Assembly: GCA_038526245.1 (NCBI GenBank)
Contig: JBCBGZ010000004.1
Coordinates: 1 to 64,000, forward strand
Source: UBA5336 sp038526245
GTDB taxonomy: Bacteria > Pseudomonadota > Alphaproteobacteria > Caulobacterales > Hyphomonadaceae
Reading direction: 5' to 3'
Length of the DNA stretch: 64,000 bases
The notes under the pieces are model-generated. The model searched no databases. It had not been told where the DNA came from and saw only the letters and a list, made by a program, of their open reading frames with translations. A program made the translations under genes and the position numbers. Position 1 is the first letter of the stretch, and each line of letters starts with the position of its first letter. This document shows positions 8,329 to 16,912 of the stretch, one piece after another.

Positions 8329-9417
8329 TCAGGCAGCTTCCGATTTCAAATCGGCATCGTGCGGGGTCTTAGCAAGCTCTTCGAGCCCCTCAAAGGGACA
8401 GTTGTTAAAGCCCGATGGGCAGATCCGGCCGCCAGAGCAGGATCTCAGCGTCTCATCACCCGCCAAGGTCGTTTCAACTTCGTCGGCAAGTGACTTGATG
8501 AAAAGACCATTCACGCCCAGGGCTGGAACGTTCGTATAGCCCACCACGCCGTTCTCTTCGGCTATTTCGCGGTATTCCTCGCCGAGTTCCACCAGCGTCT
8601 CGATATGGTCGGAAACGAATGCAATCGGCGCAATCACGATATGCTGGCCTGCGAGCGATGCGGTCTCAATCTCTTCTTCGGTGGCAGGCCCGATCCACTT
8701 CAACGGCCCAACGCGCGACTGATAACAGACTTGCTTGTCCCACTCTTCCGGGAGTTTTGAAGCCAGGCGCGACGCCATTTCCTCAATCTGCCATTGGTAT
8801 GGATCACCATCCCGGATCACTTGCTCAGGCACCCCGTGGGCGGACATCAACAGTTTAACGTTGCCCGGCGAACCATCCGCTTTCCAGGCATCCATTATTT
8901 TTTCAGTATGGGCAGCGATGAAGTCCTCGTTGAAGGGATAACAGCAGACCGTTTTCGTCGGCCCCTCATAGTGGGCCTCCCATTCCTCGAGCGATGACGC
9001 TGTCGTTGTGGAGGAAAACTGCGGGTAAAGCGGCAAGAGGACAACTTCATCGGGCGCCCAGGCTTTTACGCGTTCTGCCGCTTCGGCTGTAAAGGGATGC
9101 CAATAGCGCATGGCGATGAAACACTTGGCTTCAATGCCGGGCATGCGCGTTGAAAGCTCTGCTACCAGGGCTTCTGCTTGTTTTGTGGTTTCCGGCAGAA
9201 GCGGCGAACCTCCCTCCGGCTGGTTCATCAACGCATAATTCTTTGCCACGGAAGGCGCACGCGTTCGGGAAATAATTCGCGACAAAGCCCACCGAATCGG
9301 CGAGGGCGCCCGGATGATCGCCGGGTCTGCAAACAGGTTCTGCAAAAACGGGCGGATATTGTCCCGCGTATCGGGTCCGCCCAGATTGAACAGAACGATT
9401 GCAACTTTGCGCGCCAT
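8329..9417 (-). CDS. hemH: Ferrochelatase HemH
   Basis: Ferrochelatase inserts ferrous iron into protoporphyrin IX, the final step to protoheme. The protein (362 residues) opens with KVAIVLFNLGGPD and contains the family's SAHGVPE segment with the metal-site histidine. A TGATG overlap with the hemE stop supports the ATG at 9417; a GTG three bases earlier is possible. The C-terminus carries a cysteine cluster (CSGGRICPSGFNNC). Some bacterial ferrochelatases, including that of Caulobacter, hold a [2Fe-2S] cluster; these cysteines are candidates for ligands, which is inference. Confidence 0.96.
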   Translation of the reverse strand: MARKVAIVLFNLGGPDTRDNIRPFLQNLFADPAIIRAPSPIRWALSRIISRTRAPSVAKNYALMNQPEGGSPLLPETTKQAEALVAELSTRMPGIEAKCFIAMRYWHPFTAEAAERVKAWAPDEVVLLPLYPQFSSTTTASSLEEWEAHYEGPTKTVCCYPFNEDFIAAHTEKIMDAWKADGSPGNVKLLMSAHGVPEQVIRDGDPYQWQIEEMASRLASKLPEEWDKQVCYQSRVGPLKWIGPATEEEIETASLAGQHIVIAPIAFVSDHIETLVELGEEYREIAEENGVVGYTNVPALGVNGLFIKSLADEVETTLAGDETLRSCSGGRICPSGFNNCPFEGLEELAKTPHDADLKSEAA

Positions 9418-10460
9418 CACTGACCCCGTAACGTCTTCAACACCAATTCGACATGGGGGATCGGCGTATCCGGCAACACCCCGTGCCCGAGATTGAAGAT
9501 ATGGGGTCGATCCACATAGGCGGCGAGCAATTCGCGTGTGCGTGCGACAAGGCGTTCGCCTCCAGCGCGCAGCAACAATGGATCAAGGTGGCCTTGAACC
9601 GGGAAATTCTCGGGAAGGACACGGTTCACTTCAGATGGCACCACCGCGGTATCGAGGCCCACGCCCGTCACCCCGGTTGCGTTGACATAGGGACTGAGCA
9701 TTCCGGCTGCCCCGCGGGGGAACCCGATAATGGGCACGGTCACACCGAGCTCGCGGAGACGAGCAACCAACGCCGCGTTTGGTGCAATCACCAACTCCTC
9801 AAACACATCATTGGGCAGACCTTCCGCCCAGGATTCGAAAATCATGAGCGCTTCCGCACCGGCCTCAACCTGGGCCGCCATGTACTGCGCCGTGACATCG
9901 ATAATTGCGCCTAGCGCAGCCTTCATTTCCTCGGGTTTGCTGTAGATCCAGCTGCGGGCAGTCGACTTGTCGGTCTTGCCCCGGCCCTCAATTGTGTAGA
10001 GCAACACGGTGAATGGCGCCCCTGCGAACCCAATCAGCGTGGTTTCATCGGGCAAATCTGCTTTCACCCGGCGCACCGTCTCGTAAACCGGTGAAAGTTT
10101 CTCGACTGCCTCAGAAACTGGCACGCGAGATAGATCTTTTGCCGTCTCAATCGTTTCAACAACGGGGCCAACGCCCTTCTCAAAGGTGACATCCAGGTTC
10201 AAGGCGTCGAGCACCAGCAGGATGTCAGCGAATAGAATGGCGCCATCCATGCCATACCGACGAATAGGTTGGAGCGTCGCCTCACTGGCAAGATCCGGAG
10301 AATAGCAGAAATCCAGAAAGTTCTGCGCTTTGGCCCGAACCTCCAGATACTCTGGCAAGTGACGACCCGCTTGGCGCATCATCCAGACAGGAGGAATGTC
10401 CCGTCGGTTGCCGCTTAGAACATCAAGAAGAGGTTTCAGTGGGGGGGTTGCTGCAGGCAA
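9417..10460 (-). CDS. hemE: Uroporphyrinogen decarboxylase HemE
   Basis: HemE decarboxylates the four acetate side chains of uroporphyrinogen III to give coproporphyrinogen III. The 347 residues include the N-terminal signature RRDIPPVWMMRQAGRHLPEY and the downstream GFAGAPFTV segment. The start appears to be a TTG at 10460 preceded by GGAGG with a run of seven T between; no ATG lies at this position. The gene begins the hemE-hemH-hemJ run and flanks the candidate replication origin, the position hemE occupies in Caulobacter. Confidence 0.95.
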   Translation of the reverse strand: MPAATPPLKPLLDVLSGNRRDIPPVWMMRQAGRHLPEYLEVRAKAQNFLDFCYSPDLASEATLQPIRRYGMDGAILFADILLVLDALNLDVTFEKGVGPVVETIETAKDLSRVPVSEAVEKLSPVYETVRRVKADLPDETTLIGFAGAPFTVLLYTIEGRGKTDKSTARSWIYSKPEEMKAALGAIIDVTAQYMAAQVEAGAEALMIFESWAEGLPNDVFEELVIAPNAALVARLRELGVTVPIIGFPRGAAGMLSPYVNATGVTGVGLDTAVVPSEVNRVLPENFPVQGHLDPLLLRAGGERLVARTRELLAAYVDRPHIFNLGHGVLPDTPIPHVELVLKTLRGQ

Positions 10461-10788
10461 AAAAACCTCCGATTTGGAATCAATTGGATGTGATGATGAT
10501 TAGACCACCGAAATCCGGGAGAACCGGGGTTTTGGCGCGGGTGCCATGGATTGTCCACCAAAGCCTCACAATCAGTCAGGCGTGTTAAGCTTTTGTTAAG
10601 GGTTTGAATCCGGGCGAAAATTGCCGGTTTAAGTCCAGAGACTCCCACAGGGGCGAACGAAACGGGAGCAGAAAAGCGGAAAAACCGATCAATTGTGAAG
10701 TTATTGTGTCATCCGTTTGGGAATTCGTTTTCCCCACAGGCTCTTCACAGGGCTTGCCGTAGCAGTTGCTGCGCGGCATGAAACATCG
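10461..10788. other. Putative chromosomal replication origin (oriC), hemE-ppsR intergenic region
   Basis: This gap of about 330 bases between divergent hemE and ppsR holds no convincing gene. It contains a complete TTAA-N7-TTAA CtrA-type site (10585-10599). It also has several sequences related to weak DnaA boxes: TTGTCCACC at 10551, TCCCACAG at 10643 and TCCCCACA at 10731. A CACAGG trinucleotide-plus context recurs three times (about 10646, 10735 and 10746). In Caulobacter the origin lies beside hemE, with CtrA and weak DnaA sites interspersed. No perfect TTATCCACA box is visible, so the assignment is by synteny and motifs rather than proof. Confidence 0.7.
10585..10599 (+). promoter_or_regulatory. 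CtrA-type binding site (TTAA-N7-TTAA)
   Basis: The bases TTAAGCTTTTGTTAA match the full CtrA half-site pair with the canonical 7-base spacer. CtrA is the cell-cycle master regulator of Caulobacter-like bacteria and silences the origin in swarmer cells. The site sits centrally between hemE and ppsR. Confidence 0.7.
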
Positions 10789-11634
10789 ATGACCGCGAGA
10801 GGCGCCCCCAGCTCCAATTTGAGCATGTATTTCAACGTGCATCTGGTGTCTGACAGCACTGGTGAAACGCTGAATGCCGTGATGCGCGCTGCTGCGGCGC
10901 AATTTGAGCGCGTCCAGCCGCTCGAACACAATTACTACCTTGTACGCTCAGCCAAGCAATTGGCGCGGGTCTTGTCAGAGATCAAAGCGGCGCCGGGGGT
11001 GGTCTGGTATACGATTTCCGACGAACAACTCCGTTTGACGCTTGAGCATGAATGTCGGGCTGCGGGCCTGCCGACGCTGGCCGTTCTGGAACCGGCAGTT
11101 CACATGCTGTCGCGCCATTTGGGCATCGTGGCGACAGAGCGCGTGGCGGGCCAGCATTCCCTGACGCAGGAGTATTTCGACCGGATCGAAGCGATTGATT
11201 TCGCGCTTCGCCATGATGATGGGCAAAACACCCAGGGCCTGACGGAGGCAGATGTGGTGCTTGTCGGTGTCAGTCGGACGTCCAAAACACCTACCTGTGT
11301 GTATTTGGCCAATCGCGGCGTCCGCGCGGGTAACATTCCGCTTGTGCCGGGTGTCCCACCGCCCCCTATCCTGACGCATATGAAACGGCCCATGATTGTC
11401 GGCTTGAAAATCAGCGCAGAACGGCTGGTCCAGATCCGTCGGCAGCGCTTGCTGTCACTCCACGAGTCACCGGAAACGTCCTATGCCGATGAAGCGGCAG
11501 TCCAGGAGGAGGTCACCCAAGCCAACCGCCTGTACCAGAAGAACAAATGGGTGGTCATCGACGTGTCTCGCAAGTCGGTCGAGGAAACCGCGGCGGCTAT
11601 CCTGAACAAGCTGAATGAGCGTAGAGGCCATTAA
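10789..11634 (+). CDS. ppsR: Pyruvate, phosphate dikinase / PEP synthetase regulatory protein (DUF299 kinase-phosphorylase)
   Basis: This family is a bifunctional ADP-dependent kinase and phosphorylase that switches PPDK or PEP synthetase on and off. The conserved opening YFNVHLVSDSTGETLNAV, the GVSRTSKTPTCVYLANRGV motif (an unusual P-loop) and KISAERLVQIRRQRL are all present. I chose the ATG at 10789; an ATG at 10825, immediately before YFNVHLVSD, is equally possible, and neither has a strong ribosome site. It is the first gene of the ppsR-maf-aroE-coaE-dnaQ operon, leading away from the putative origin as in Caulobacter. Confidence 0.93.
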   Translation: MTARGAPSSNLSMYFNVHLVSDSTGETLNAVMRAAAAQFERVQPLEHNYYLVRSAKQLARVLSEIKAAPGVVWYTISDEQLRLTLEHECRAAGLPTLAVLEPAVHMLSRHLGIVATERVAGQHSLTQEYFDRIEAIDFALRHDDGQNTQGLTEADVVLVGVSRTSKTPTCVYLANRGVRAGNIPLVPGVPPPPILTHMKRPMIVGLKISAERLVQIRRQRLLSLHESPETSYADEAAVQEEVTQANRLYQKNKWVVIDVSRKSVEETAAAILNKLNERRGH

Positions 11635-11635
11635 A

Positions 11636-12226
11636 ATGGATGTGACCCTGGCCTCCGGAAGCGCGTCGCGACGGGCATTACTGACGAATGCCGGTGTGGT
11701 GGCCGATGCAGTCAAGCCCGGTGTCGATGAAGACGCCCTGAAGGCCGCATTGCGGGCTGAGGGTGCCAGCGTGCGCGACCAGGCCATGGCACTGGCGGAG
11801 ATGAAGGCTGTCCGGGTGTCTCAATCGCGGCCTGGCCTGGTGATTGGCGGCGACCAGATGCTCGCTTTGAGAGAGATTGCATTCGACAAGCCGGCGGATC
11901 TGGAGGGCGCGCGCGACCATTTACGCAAGCTGTCCGGCCAGACGCACACCCTCGAAACCGCTCTGGTTGTTTGCGAGGGCGGTACGCCGGTCTGGCGCCA
12001 CCTGGCACGCCCCCGACTGACCATGCGGCCCCTGAGCGCGGCATTTATCGAGAAGTATGTCGATACCTGCGGCGACGCCTTGCTGTTGACGGTCGGCGCT
12101 TATCAATTGGAAAGCTTGGGGAGCCAGCTGTTTACGCAGATTGAAGGCGATTATTTCTCAATTCTCGGGCTGCCGCTTCTGCCGTTGCTCGATTATCTGC
12201 GCACACGCGGAGTGATCGCCACATGA
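11636..12226 (+). CDS. maf: Maf family nucleotide pyrophosphatase
   Basis: Maf proteins hydrolyse non-canonical or pyrimidine nucleoside triphosphates and are linked to septum control. The 196 residues include the N-terminal LASGSASRRALL motif, a GGDQM segment with the conserved aspartate, and a degenerate QIEGDYFSILGLPLLPLL C-terminal motif. The ATG at 11636 has AGAGG about 10 bases upstream; an in-frame ATG at 11615 inside ppsR would add seven residues. It starts immediately after the ppsR stop and overlaps aroE by four bases. Confidence 0.93.
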   Translation: MDVTLASGSASRRALLTNAGVVADAVKPGVDEDALKAALRAEGASVRDQAMALAEMKAVRVSQSRPGLVIGGDQMLALREIAFDKPADLEGARDHLRKLSGQTHTLETALVVCEGGTPVWRHLARPRLTMRPLSAAFIEKYVDTCGDALLLTVGAYQLESLGSQLFTQIEGDYFSILGLPLLPLLDYLRTRGVIAT

Positions 12227-13044
12227 CCAAGCAGTACGGCGTTATAGGCGACCCAATCGCCCATTCTCTCTCGCCGCTCATTCATAGGGGGTGGATGAGA
12301 GATCTTGCCCTCGATGCCGACTATCACGGGTTTCATATACGGGATGGAGAAGCGATCGACGGGTTGATCACCCTCGGGCGCCAAGGTGTCCGCGGCCTCA
12401 ACGTCACCATGCCCCACAAGGCCGCCGTTCTGCCCGCCTGCACGGAGATGAGTAAGCTGGTAGCGATGCTCGGGGCCGCCAACACGCTGACACGGACGGC
12501 CGATGGCACCTGGCGTGCGGACAATACGGATCGGGACGGATTCCTCCAAGACTACTCGGAATTCGTAGGAAGCGGGTTCGAAGGCGCCCGGGTCCTGATC
12601 CTGGGTGCCGGCGGCGCTGCTAAAGCCGTCGTCCACGCGCTACATCACGCTGGCGCGGATCTGGTGATTGCAAACCGCACCCGGGCGCGCGCTGAAGATA
12701 TGTGCGTGCAATTTGCGCTTCCCACGAAGCGCGCGATCGGGCTCGACCAGTTACCCGATGCAATGGGTTTTGCTGAAGGCGTGATAAACTGCATCAGTCT
12801 GAAGCAAGCGGGCGACGCCTTGGACCTGCCAGATGGCGACGGCCGACCCTTCTATGATTTGTCCTATGGAGCTGACACAGATGCGGTGCTCTCCATGGCC
12901 GGGCAGCGCGGTTGGGTCACGCGCGATGGTATCGGCATGTTGGTGGGTCAGGCGGCGCTATCGTTTGAGATCTGGCATGGCATCCTGCCGAACCGCCAGA
13001 TTGCAATAGACAGATGCCGCAATGCGCTGGAGGCGCTGAAATGA
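12223..13044 (+). CDS. aroE: Shikimate dehydrogenase AroE
   Basis: AroE reduces 3-dehydroshikimate to shikimate with NADPH in aromatic amino acid biosynthesis. The 273-residue protein has the substrate motif IAHSLSPLIH near residues 12-21, the catalytic lysine in NVTMPHKAAV, the NTDRDGF aspartate, and the nucleotide loop LGAGGAAKAV. It overlaps maf through ATGA and coaE likewise, indicating translational coupling. Confidence 0.96.
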   Translation: MTKQYGVIGDPIAHSLSPLIHRGWMRDLALDADYHGFHIRDGEAIDGLITLGRQGVRGLNVTMPHKAAVLPACTEMSKLVAMLGAANTLTRTADGTWRADNTDRDGFLQDYSEFVGSGFEGARVLILGAGGAAKAVVHALHHAGADLVIANRTRARAEDMCVQFALPTKRAIGLDQLPDAMGFAEGVINCISLKQAGDALDLPDGDGRPFYDLSYGADTDAVLSMAGQRGWVTRDGIGMLVGQAALSFEIWHGILPNRQIAIDRCRNALEALK

Positions 13045-13667
13045 TCCGGCTTGGCCTGACGGGATCCATCGGGATGGGAAAGACCGCAACAGCGGAAATG
13101 TTCCGAGATGAAGGCGCGCCAGTGTATGATGCTGACGCTGCTGTGCATGGCATTTACGCGCCCGGCGGAAGCGCTGTGGCGCCGGTGAGTGAAGCGTTTG
13201 AAGGAGTTCTCGGCGATGATGGCGGGATCGACCGCGCTGCCCTGCGCGGCAAGGTTGTCGGTGATGCGGACGCGATTGCCCGACTCGAAAGCATCGTCCA
13301 TCCGCTGGTGGGCCTCACGCAGATGGAATTCCTGCAGACCCATGTGAATGCGGGTGCTCCATTCGTGGTGCTGGACATTCCCCTCCTTTTTGAAACCGGC
13401 GGGCATGCGCGCTGCACCCATGTTGCTGTCGTTTCTGCTCCGGCCGAAATCCAGCGCGAACGCGTCCTGGCCCGGGGCGGCATGGATGAGGCACAGTTTG
13501 AGGCCATCCTGGCCAAACAAACGCCCGATGCGGAAAAGCGGGCGCGCGCGGATTTTGTGATCAGTTCAGCTTTCGGATTTGAATTTGCCCGCGCACACGT
13601 GCATGCCATCGCCAAACTGATGATTCGACTGGCCGGGGAAGCGGGCAATGGCAGAAACCCTTCGTGA
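13041..13667 (+). CDS. coaE: Dephospho-CoA kinase CoaE
   Basis: CoaE phosphorylates dephospho-CoA, the last step of coenzyme A synthesis. Starting at the ATG that overlaps the aroE stop (ATGA), the 208 residues begin MIRLGLTGSIGMGKT, placing the P-loop at about residues 7-14. DIPLLFE and the lid region RGGMDEAQFEAIL are typical of the family. A longer frame inside aroE adds only non-conserved residues. Its end overlaps dnaQ by 20 bases. Confidence 0.95.
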   Translation: MIRLGLTGSIGMGKTATAEMFRDEGAPVYDADAAVHGIYAPGGSAVAPVSEAFEGVLGDDGGIDRAALRGKVVGDADAIARLESIVHPLVGLTQMEFLQTHVNAGAPFVVLDIPLLFETGGHARCTHVAVVSAPAEIQRERVLARGGMDEAQFEAILAKQTPDAEKRARADFVISSAFGFEFARAHVHAIAKLMIRLAGEAGNGRNPS

Positions 13668-14349
13668 AATTGCGTTCGACACTGAAACCACCGGACTGGA
13701 CCCCCAAAATGGGGACCGTGTGGTCGAATTGGGCGCGGTGGAAATGGTGAATCACGTTTCGACCGGAAAAACGTTTCGCGTTCTGATCAACCCTGGGCGC
13801 GAAGTTTCAGAAGCAACCATCCGCATTACCGGGCTGACCGACGATATTCTTGCCGATAAGCCGCTTTTCGACGATCCGAGCGTAGTCGACGCGCTCATCA
13901 ACTTTATCGGTGATGCCCAGATCGTCGCCCACAATGCGAATTTCGACAAAGGGTTCCTGAACATGGAGCTGGAGCGGTGTGGCAAGCCGATCTACCCAGA
14001 CGAGCGATGGGTCGATACGCTGCAAATCGCCAAGAAGCGCTTTCCCGGGGCACCTGCCAGCCTCGATGCGCTCTGCCGGCGTTTCGATATTTCTTTGGAA
14101 AGCCGGACGCTCCACGGGGCGCTGCTTGATGCCCAATTGCTCGCAAGTGTGTACCTTGAGCTTCTCGGTGGCCGGGCCCGGGCTTTCGAGTTTGCCGACA
14201 ACAACGGCTCGGGTGATCAGGCGCAACGCGCGCCTGCAAAACAGCGCCCGACGCCCCTGAAGAGTCTCCTCAGCGAAGAGGAACTCGCGCTCCATAAAGC
14301 GTTCATCGCTTCAATGGGCGAAAAGTCCCTGTGGCAACGCTACGGGTAA
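13648..14349 (+). CDS. dnaQ: DNA polymerase III epsilon subunit (3'-5' proofreading exonuclease)
   Basis: DnaQ is the proofreading exonuclease of the replicative polymerase. The 233 residues contain all three DEDDh exonuclease motifs: FDTETTGLD (Exo I, about 9-17), HNANFDKGF (Exo II) and HGALLDAQLLASVY (Exo III). A short C-terminal segment with PTPLKSLLSEEELALH is the expected polymerase-contacting tail. It ends the ppsR-dnaQ operon and converges with secB with a 7-base gap. The gene sits next to the putative origin as in Caulobacter. Confidence 0.95.
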   Translation: MAETLREIAFDTETTGLDPQNGDRVVELGAVEMVNHVSTGKTFRVLINPGREVSEATIRITGLTDDILADKPLFDDPSVVDALINFIGDAQIVAHNANFDKGFLNMELERCGKPIYPDERWVDTLQIAKKRFPGAPASLDALCRRFDISLESRTLHGALLDAQLLASVYLELLGGRARAFEFADNNGSGDQAQRAPAKQRPTPLKSLLSEEELALHKAFIASMGEKSLWQRYG

Positions 14350-14356
14350 AGCCCGC

Positions 14357-14878
14357 TCAGCCTTGGGGCTGAAAGGGGGGAACAGATCCTGCGGGCTGCG
14401 GAGGGCCGCTTGCCTGGTCGCGTTCTTTTTGAGACCGGTACAATTGAACAAAATCCACGGGGTCGATGAGGAGCGGCGGGAAACCGCCTTCCCGGGTGAT
14501 GTCCGCGATCAACCTACGAGCAAACGGAAAAAGCAGGCGCGGACATTCAATCAGCAGCGCAGCTTCGGAATCCGCCTCTGACATGCCGATGACCTGGAAG
14601 ACACCGCCATAGTCCAGCTCCGTCAGGAAGAGTGTAGAGGTTTCCGTATGGGCGCGGGCCTTTAGTTTCAGGCTGACTTCATAAAGGCCATTGCCCTGCT
14701 CGTGCGGCACGGCACTTACATCAATTCCAAGATCGATATTCGGGCGCTCGTCCGCCGTGCGGTTGCCTGGGTTTTCGAAGGAGAGATCCTTCACATATTG
14801 GCTGAGAGCCCGCAGCTGAGGTCCAGATTGACCATCTTGTCCAGGAATTGGCGGCGTGGGTGCGCTGGTATCGCTCAT
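14357..14878 (-). CDS. secB: Protein-export chaperone SecB
   Basis: SecB is a tetrameric cytosolic chaperone that keeps precursors unfolded and delivers them to SecA. The product (173 residues from the ATG at 14878) contains QYVKDLSFENPG, LFLTELDYGGVFQV and CPRLLFPFARRLIADITREGGFPPL, here written as separate motifs, all diagnostic for SecB. The upstream frame extends about 38 residues further but without family similarity. The N-terminus (TSAPTPPIPGQDGQ) is a flexible, proline-rich extension common in alphaproteobacteria. It is divergent from the Tim44-like gene. Confidence 0.95.
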   Translation of the reverse strand: MSDTSAPTPPIPGQDGQSGPQLRALSQYVKDLSFENPGNRTADERPNIDLGIDVSAVPHEQGNGLYEVSLKLKARAHTETSTLFLTELDYGGVFQVIGMSEADSEAALLIECPRLLFPFARRLIADITREGGFPPLLIDPVDFVQLYRSQKERDQASGPPQPAGSVPPFQPQG

Positions 14879-15006
14879 GGGGCCTCGCTTGAGAATTTGA
14901 GACCGGCGGCTACCATGCCTCATGCGGACGGGCAACGCTGACTGGCATCTGAGCCGCCGATGCCCTATCTGTTGCGAGTGTAAGTGCCACAAGTTGGATT
15001 CTGTGT

Positions 15007-15621
15007 ATGACCGAAGTTCTCATCCTCGCCGCTATCGCGCTGTTCGTGCTATCGCGACTGTACGTGGCGCTGGGGCGTGACGACGGTCCGCCGGACGGCA
15101 CAACACGCGGCGAGCCAAACCCCGTCCAGGCGTCCCCAGCCCAGGGTGACGTTTTGCAAAGCCCCCGACCGGTGGCAAATGACCCGGATATCGAGCCGAG
15201 CTTCACCGGCCCTGCTGCGGGCGGATTGGAAGAGATTTACCGCTCGGATCGCAGTTTCAATCCCCGCGCTTTCCTGCAGGGGGCGCGCAGCGCCTATGAA
15301 ATGATCGTCGAAGCGTTTGCAGATGGCGACCGCAGCGCATTGCGACCCCTGCTCGACGACGATGTATACGAGGCTTGGGACGCAGCGATTTCAGGCCGCG
15401 AAACATCCGGGGAAGACCCCTGGCGCTTGCTCCGCATCAAGAAAGCAGAGATCGAGGATGCGGGCGTCACCGGAGAGGTCGCGAGGGTCATGGTGCGCTA
15501 TGAAGCCGAACTCGGCGACGGCGAAAAAACAAAGTACGCCCGCGAGATCTGGACCTTTATGCGAAATGTAACCTCCAGCGACCCCAATTGGCTGCTGGAC
15601 GATGTTGAAATCGCGACCTAG
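15007..15621 (+). CDS. Tim44/TimA family membrane-associated protein
   Basis: This 204-residue protein has a single N-terminal membrane segment (EVLILAAIALFVLSRLYVAL), a proline- and glycine-rich linker, and a Tim44-like domain. That domain spans about residues 75-204, with the characteristic FNPRAFLQGARSAYEMIVEAFADGD block. Tim44 of mitochondria tethers the import motor; bacterial relatives are envelope adaptor proteins whose role is not well defined. It is divergent from secB, a placement seen in related genomes, and lies 48 bases ahead of mltA. Confidence 0.85.
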   Translation: MTEVLILAAIALFVLSRLYVALGRDDGPPDGTTRGEPNPVQASPAQGDVLQSPRPVANDPDIEPSFTGPAAGGLEEIYRSDRSFNPRAFLQGARSAYEMIVEAFADGDRSALRPLLDDDVYEAWDAAISGRETSGEDPWRLLRIKKAEIEDAGVTGEVARVMVRYEAELGDGEKTKYAREIWTFMRNVTSSDPNWLLDDVEIAT

Positions 15622-15669
15622 GCGAGTCAGCCTGCGGACGTAGCGTAGCGAATCGTCAGGCAAACTATC

Positions 15670-16902
15670 ATGCGGTTGCAGTCCTTTGGCCTGTTGGTCC
15701 TCTTTGTCTGGCTGCTTTCGGGGTGTGCAACATCGCCGAGTTACCCACCCACCCCGTCTTTACCCGACACTCAAGAGCTTCCAGCGCCGCCCCCAGAGCG
15801 TCAGCCGACTGAGTTCGAAGGCTTGTTGGCCTGGCAGGGCGCTTCAACCGAACCTGGCATTCGTGCCTTTTTGCGAAGTTGCGGTTCCCTGGAAGATCGC
15901 GACGCGGCCGAGTGGCTGTCTGCGCGGGCCAACTGGGCTGGGAGTGTTGGAGAGTGGCGCGCAGTTTGTGAAAGCCTCTTGGCGGCGCAAGATGATCCGG
16001 GTCTTTCCAGGCAGGTGATTGAAGCGCTTATGGTCCCCGTCGAGATCAGCAGCATGGATGGCGCATCCCGCTTTACCGGCTATTTCGAGCCCATGATCGA
16101 TGCGCGCAGGATCCCGCAGCCGGGTTTCACCGCGCCTGTGCCCGGGCCGCCGTCAGATCTTGTGCAGTCAGATGAAGGCCCGCTTCAAAGCCTTCCAAAC
16201 GGACAATCCCAGCCCTATCCGCCGCGCGCCGAAATCAAGCCCGAACTGGACCGGGTCCTGGGCTATGCCCATCCCGCAGATGTCTTCTTCCTGCAGATAC
16301 AGGGATCCGGACGGTTGATGTTTGCGGACGGCACAACGATGCGGGCGGCCTACTACGCGCATAACGGCCAGCCGTTTCGCTCGACAGCGAACTGGCTGCT
16401 TGAGCGGGGAAAGATAGACCGCGGCGAGGCGTCCATGCAGGGCATCCGCGCCTGGATGGACCGGGTCTCCATGGCGGAAGCGCAGGAAGCGATGAACGCC
16501 AATCCGCGGTTTGTTTTCTTCCATGCTTTGCCGGAAGGGGATCCGGACCTTGGCCCCAGAGGCGCGGCAAACATTCCGTTGACGCCGCTCGGGTCGATGG
16601 CGATTGACCGCGACTTCCACGCTTTGGGCGTGCCCTATCTGGTTGAAACAAACGCGCCTGGCCTCGGCGGGCTCTGGCGTGGAATACTGGTTTCGCAGGA
16701 TACCGGCGGCGCCATCAAGGGGCCGGTGCGCGGCGATATCTATTTCGGAACCGGCGACGCTGCGGGCTCTCGCGCAGGCACCATGAATGCGCCGGGCCGG
16801 ATGTGGGCGCTTTTGCCCCGAACCACCGCCGCGCGGATGCAATTGAATGAGGTCGCGTCCGTGGCGGATGGTGAGATTGTCCTGCGCGCTCGCCTGCCCT
16901 AA
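15670..16902 (+). CDS. mltA: Membrane-bound lytic murein transglycosylase A (MltA), lipoprotein
   Basis: MltA cleaves peptidoglycan between MurNAc and GlcNAc with anhydro-ring formation. The 410-residue precursor begins with a lipoprotein signal peptide ending in the lipobox LSGC (Cys at about residue 19). It then has the MltA domain with SRFTGYFEPMIDA and VFFLQIQGSGRLMFADGT, and ends with the 3D domain (LVSQDTGGAIKGPVRGDIYFGTG). Processing would need Lnt, encoded 0.5 kb downstream. The smr gene follows closely. Confidence 0.94.
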   Translation: MRLQSFGLLVLFVWLLSGCATSPSYPPTPSLPDTQELPAPPPERQPTEFEGLLAWQGASTEPGIRAFLRSCGSLEDRDAAEWLSARANWAGSVGEWRAVCESLLAAQDDPGLSRQVIEALMVPVEISSMDGASRFTGYFEPMIDARRIPQPGFTAPVPGPPSDLVQSDEGPLQSLPNGQSQPYPPRAEIKPELDRVLGYAHPADVFFLQIQGSGRLMFADGTTMRAAYYAHNGQPFRSTANWLLERGKIDRGEASMQGIRAWMDRVSMAEAQEAMNANPRFVFFHALPEGDPDLGPRGAANIPLTPLGSMAIDRDFHALGVPYLVETNAPGLGGLWRGILVSQDTGGAIKGPVRGDIYFGTGDAAGSRAGTMNAPGRMWALLPRTTAARMQLNEVASVADGEIVLRARLP

Positions 16903-16912
16903 CTCTCGGGCC

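Noticed and set aside
10585..10929. Minus-strand frame over the putative origin and the ppsR 5' end
   Set aside because: It overlaps strongly conserved ppsR codons and has no ribosome site or recognisable protein features.
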